Shown: piece by piece, positions 6,656 to 8,269 of the stretch
Numbering within the stretch: position 1 is the first letter of the stretch
How the letters are laid out: the number at the start of each line of letters is the position of its first letter
Source: an uncultured Bacteroidales bacterium
GTDB taxonomy: Bacteria; Bacteroidota; Bacteroidia; Bacteroidales; Muribaculaceae
DNA: 8,269 nucleotides
Reading direction: 5' to 3'
NCBI GenBank assembly: GCA_900552315.1
Contig: URZM01000094.1
Span: 1-8,269, forward strand
Program-made: the position numbers and the translations under genes
Notes under the pieces: generated by a model
Seen by the model: only the letters and a program-made list of their open reading frames with translations
The model's database searches: none
Told to the model about the DNA's origin: nothing

Positions 6656-8269
6656 ATGTCACAATTACAATATCGAACCACATTGGAAATCAGGTCGGTG
6701 AGCGCATTGAAAGGTAAGTTCCGTATACCATCCTACCAGCGCGGATATCGCTGGGAGAGAAGACAAGTACGTCAGCTCCTCGAAGACCTGAATGACCACA
6801 TGTCCCGGAAATCCCAAGAGCCATACTATCTCCAACCCATCGTTGTCGCGCCATTGACCGGTCACGACGATAATCACGAAGCGGAAAACCCTGAAGACCA
6901 ACCTCATTATGACCTGATTGACGGGCAGCAAAGGTTGACAACCATATTATTGATACTGAAATACCTGGACCACCTGAGCAAACTGCCTGAGGGCCGCATG
7001 CTCGCCTCGATTGTCAAGACTCCGCAATATTCCATCTACTACCAGACCAGGGAATCGACACAGACTTTCCTGGACGGAATAGTGGATGTGAAAGCCGGCG
7101 ACCCGCTGATAACAGAGACTCCTGACCATTTATACATGTGGCACGCATATCAGGAAATTGCCGACTGGATGGAGAAACACCCGGCGGAGTGTTTCCTGAT
7201 CTGCAACGCTATAGACAGGTGCGTGAAAGTCATCTGGTACGAGTTGCCACCCGTTGCCGACAATGAGAAGAAATTCACAGACCTCAATATCGGGAAAATA
7301 CCATTGACGAGTTCCGAGCTTATCAAAGCCATGATTCTCCAGAACGACAACAAGCTGCAGCTCACCGAGTATGAGCAGCAGACCATCATAAGCCAGTGGG
7401 ACCAGATCGAGAGAGAACTGCACGAGGGCGAGTTCTGGGGATTCCTGACAAACCACAGCATGCAGAACATGTACGCCAACCGTATAGACCTGCTCTTCGA
7501 CCTTATCGTGGCCAAACCTGACGACGGCGACAAGGACTACACTTTCAGGCATTTCTACAACACCGCATCCGCCTATGACACGGATACAAGATCCGGAAAA
7601 CATTTCTGGGACGATATTTATCTCAAATATCAGCGTTTGCGGGATTGGTACAATGACCGTGACCTGTATCACAAAATAGGATTCCTTGTAACGGTCGGAT
7701 GCATGGGTGAAGCGTTAAGGGAGCTGTTCGGGTTCACGTTCCCCGAAGAAGGCAATCCCAAATCAGAGGACGAGGTAAGAATCGAGGTGGACCGACGAGT
7801 CAGGGATGCCGTGGCCATTGACAAGGGACGCTCTTTGGAGGAACTGGATTATAATGACGACAGCAACCTTATATACAGGATCCTGACGCTATACAACGTG
7901 ATGCTGTGCCAACAAGTCAACGACGACAGCATGAGATATTCCTTCAAATCGCACAATTCACTGGATACAGGGTGGACCCTGGAACATATCCACGCGCAGA
8001 ACTCCCAGGGGCTCAAGACCGCCAACGACTGGAGAGACTGGGTAGAATCCCATCTTGATTCCATGACGAGATTCCGCAGGAAGCTCCAGGGTGACGGCGA
8101 CGAGGCGGAACTCTCAAAGGCAGACAAACTGATTTCCGACATGCGGACATATCTTGACGGCAAGCCCACGGGCGGAGGATATAACGACATCTCCATCCGC
8201 TACTCGGAGCTGATGGATTCCCATTCCAACGGGGCTTCGAGGCTCTACAAGGATTCCATGGGCAACATG
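6656..8269 (+). CDS. DUF262 + DUF1524/HNH protein, GmrSD-like (C-terminus cut by window edge)
   Basis: The frame is open from the ATG at 6656 to the last base, 538 codons without a stop. The N-terminal DUF262 (ParB/sulfiredoxin-like, GmrS) part has IPSYQRGYRW (24-33) and the signature DLIDGQQRLTT (86-96), which in this family binds and hydrolyses nucleotides. A helical middle region (about 130-430) follows. The DUF1524 (GmrD, HNH-type nuclease) part begins with WTLEHIHAQN (440-449), holding His444 and His446. The last visible residues, KDSMGNM, resemble the conserved segment after this motif, so the catalytic domain continues past the edge. Related GmrSD, BrxU and SspE proteins restrict phage, often with modified DNA; that role here is inferred. 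It follows the alaS terminator by 18-27 nt. About half its arginines use AGA/AGG, unlike alaS, suggesting acquisition by transfer. No clear promoter or Shine-Dalgarno was found. Confidence 0.9.
   Translation, partial: MSQLQYRTTLEIRSVSALKGKFRIPSYQRGYRWERRQVRQLLEDLNDHMSRKSQEPYYLQPIVVAPLTGHDDNHEAENPEDQPHYDLIDGQQRLTTILLILKYLDHLSKLPEGRMLASIVKTPQYSIYYQTRESTQTFLDGIVDVKAGDPLITETPDHLYMWHAYQEIADWMEKHPAECFLICNAIDRCVKVIWYELPPVADNEKKFTDLNIGKIPLTSSELIKAMILQNDNKLQLTEYEQQTIISQWDQIERELHEGEFWGFLTNHSMQNMYANRIDLLFDLIVAKPDDGDKDYTFRHFYNTASAYDTDTRSGKHFWDDIYLKYQRLRDWYNDRDLYHKIGFLVTVGCMGEALRELFGFTFPEEGNPKSEDEVRIEVDRRVRDAVAIDKGRSLEELDYNDDSNLIYRILTLYNVMLCQQVNDDSMRYSFKSHNSLDTGWTLEHIHAQNSQGLKTANDWRDWVESHLDSMTRFRRKLQGDGDEAELSKADKLISDMRTYLDGKPTGGGYNDISIRYSELMDSHSNGASRLYKDSMGNM

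Noticed and set aside
7130..7672. Open frame of 180 codons on the minus strand near the right edge
   Set aside because: It is antisense to the DUF262 gene, which has clear family motifs and an unbroken 538-codon frame.

Overview
The window looks like chromosomal DNA of a Bacteroidetes bacterium, most likely Bacteroidales (a Muribaculaceae- or Bacteroides-like gut lineage). The arguments are the FAD/[2Fe-2S] type of dihydroorotate dehydrogenase (PyrK + PyrDB), a membrane-anchored M23 peptidase of a style seen in Bacteroidales, the lack of clear Shine-Dalgarno sequences, and promoter -7 boxes matching the Bacteroides consensus TAnnTTTG. The assignment to family is inference.

Left half (1-3854), minus strand: a compact five-gene run read right to left: M23 peptidase, MerR-type regulator, pyrK, pyrDB (pyrD), and tex, which leaves the window at base 1. 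The spacing is 24 nt between M23 and merR, then overlaps of 8, 4 and 1 nt, so the last four genes are almost certainly co-transcribed and translationally coupled. PyrDB and PyrK together form the dihydroorotate dehydrogenase that makes orotate for UMP synthesis. The M23 protein is a cell-envelope hydrolase and Tex is an RNA-binding transcription accessory protein.

Centre (3855-3937): an 83-bp divergent promoter region holding a perfect 10-bp inverted repeat. Each arm contains a TAATTTTG -7 box, one facing the M23 operon and one facing alaS. To the right, alaS (3938-6562, plus) is a complete and apparently fully active alanyl-tRNA synthetase with catalytic, editing and C-Ala domains. It is followed by a long hairpin that is probably its terminator.

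Right edge (6656-8269), plus strand: an open reading frame running off the window, encoding at least 538 residues of a DUF262 + DUF1524/HNH protein, the architecture of GmrSD-type modification-dependent restriction enzymes. Its arginine codon use is very different from alaS, which suggests it was acquired horizontally. It is the only accessory, defence-like gene seen. Nothing visible requires a wholly new system. The points worth following are this gene and its unseen downstream neighbours, the symmetrical divergent promoter, and the unusual company the pyrimidine genes keep. No tRNA, rRNA, CRISPR array, insertion sequence or origin was seen.
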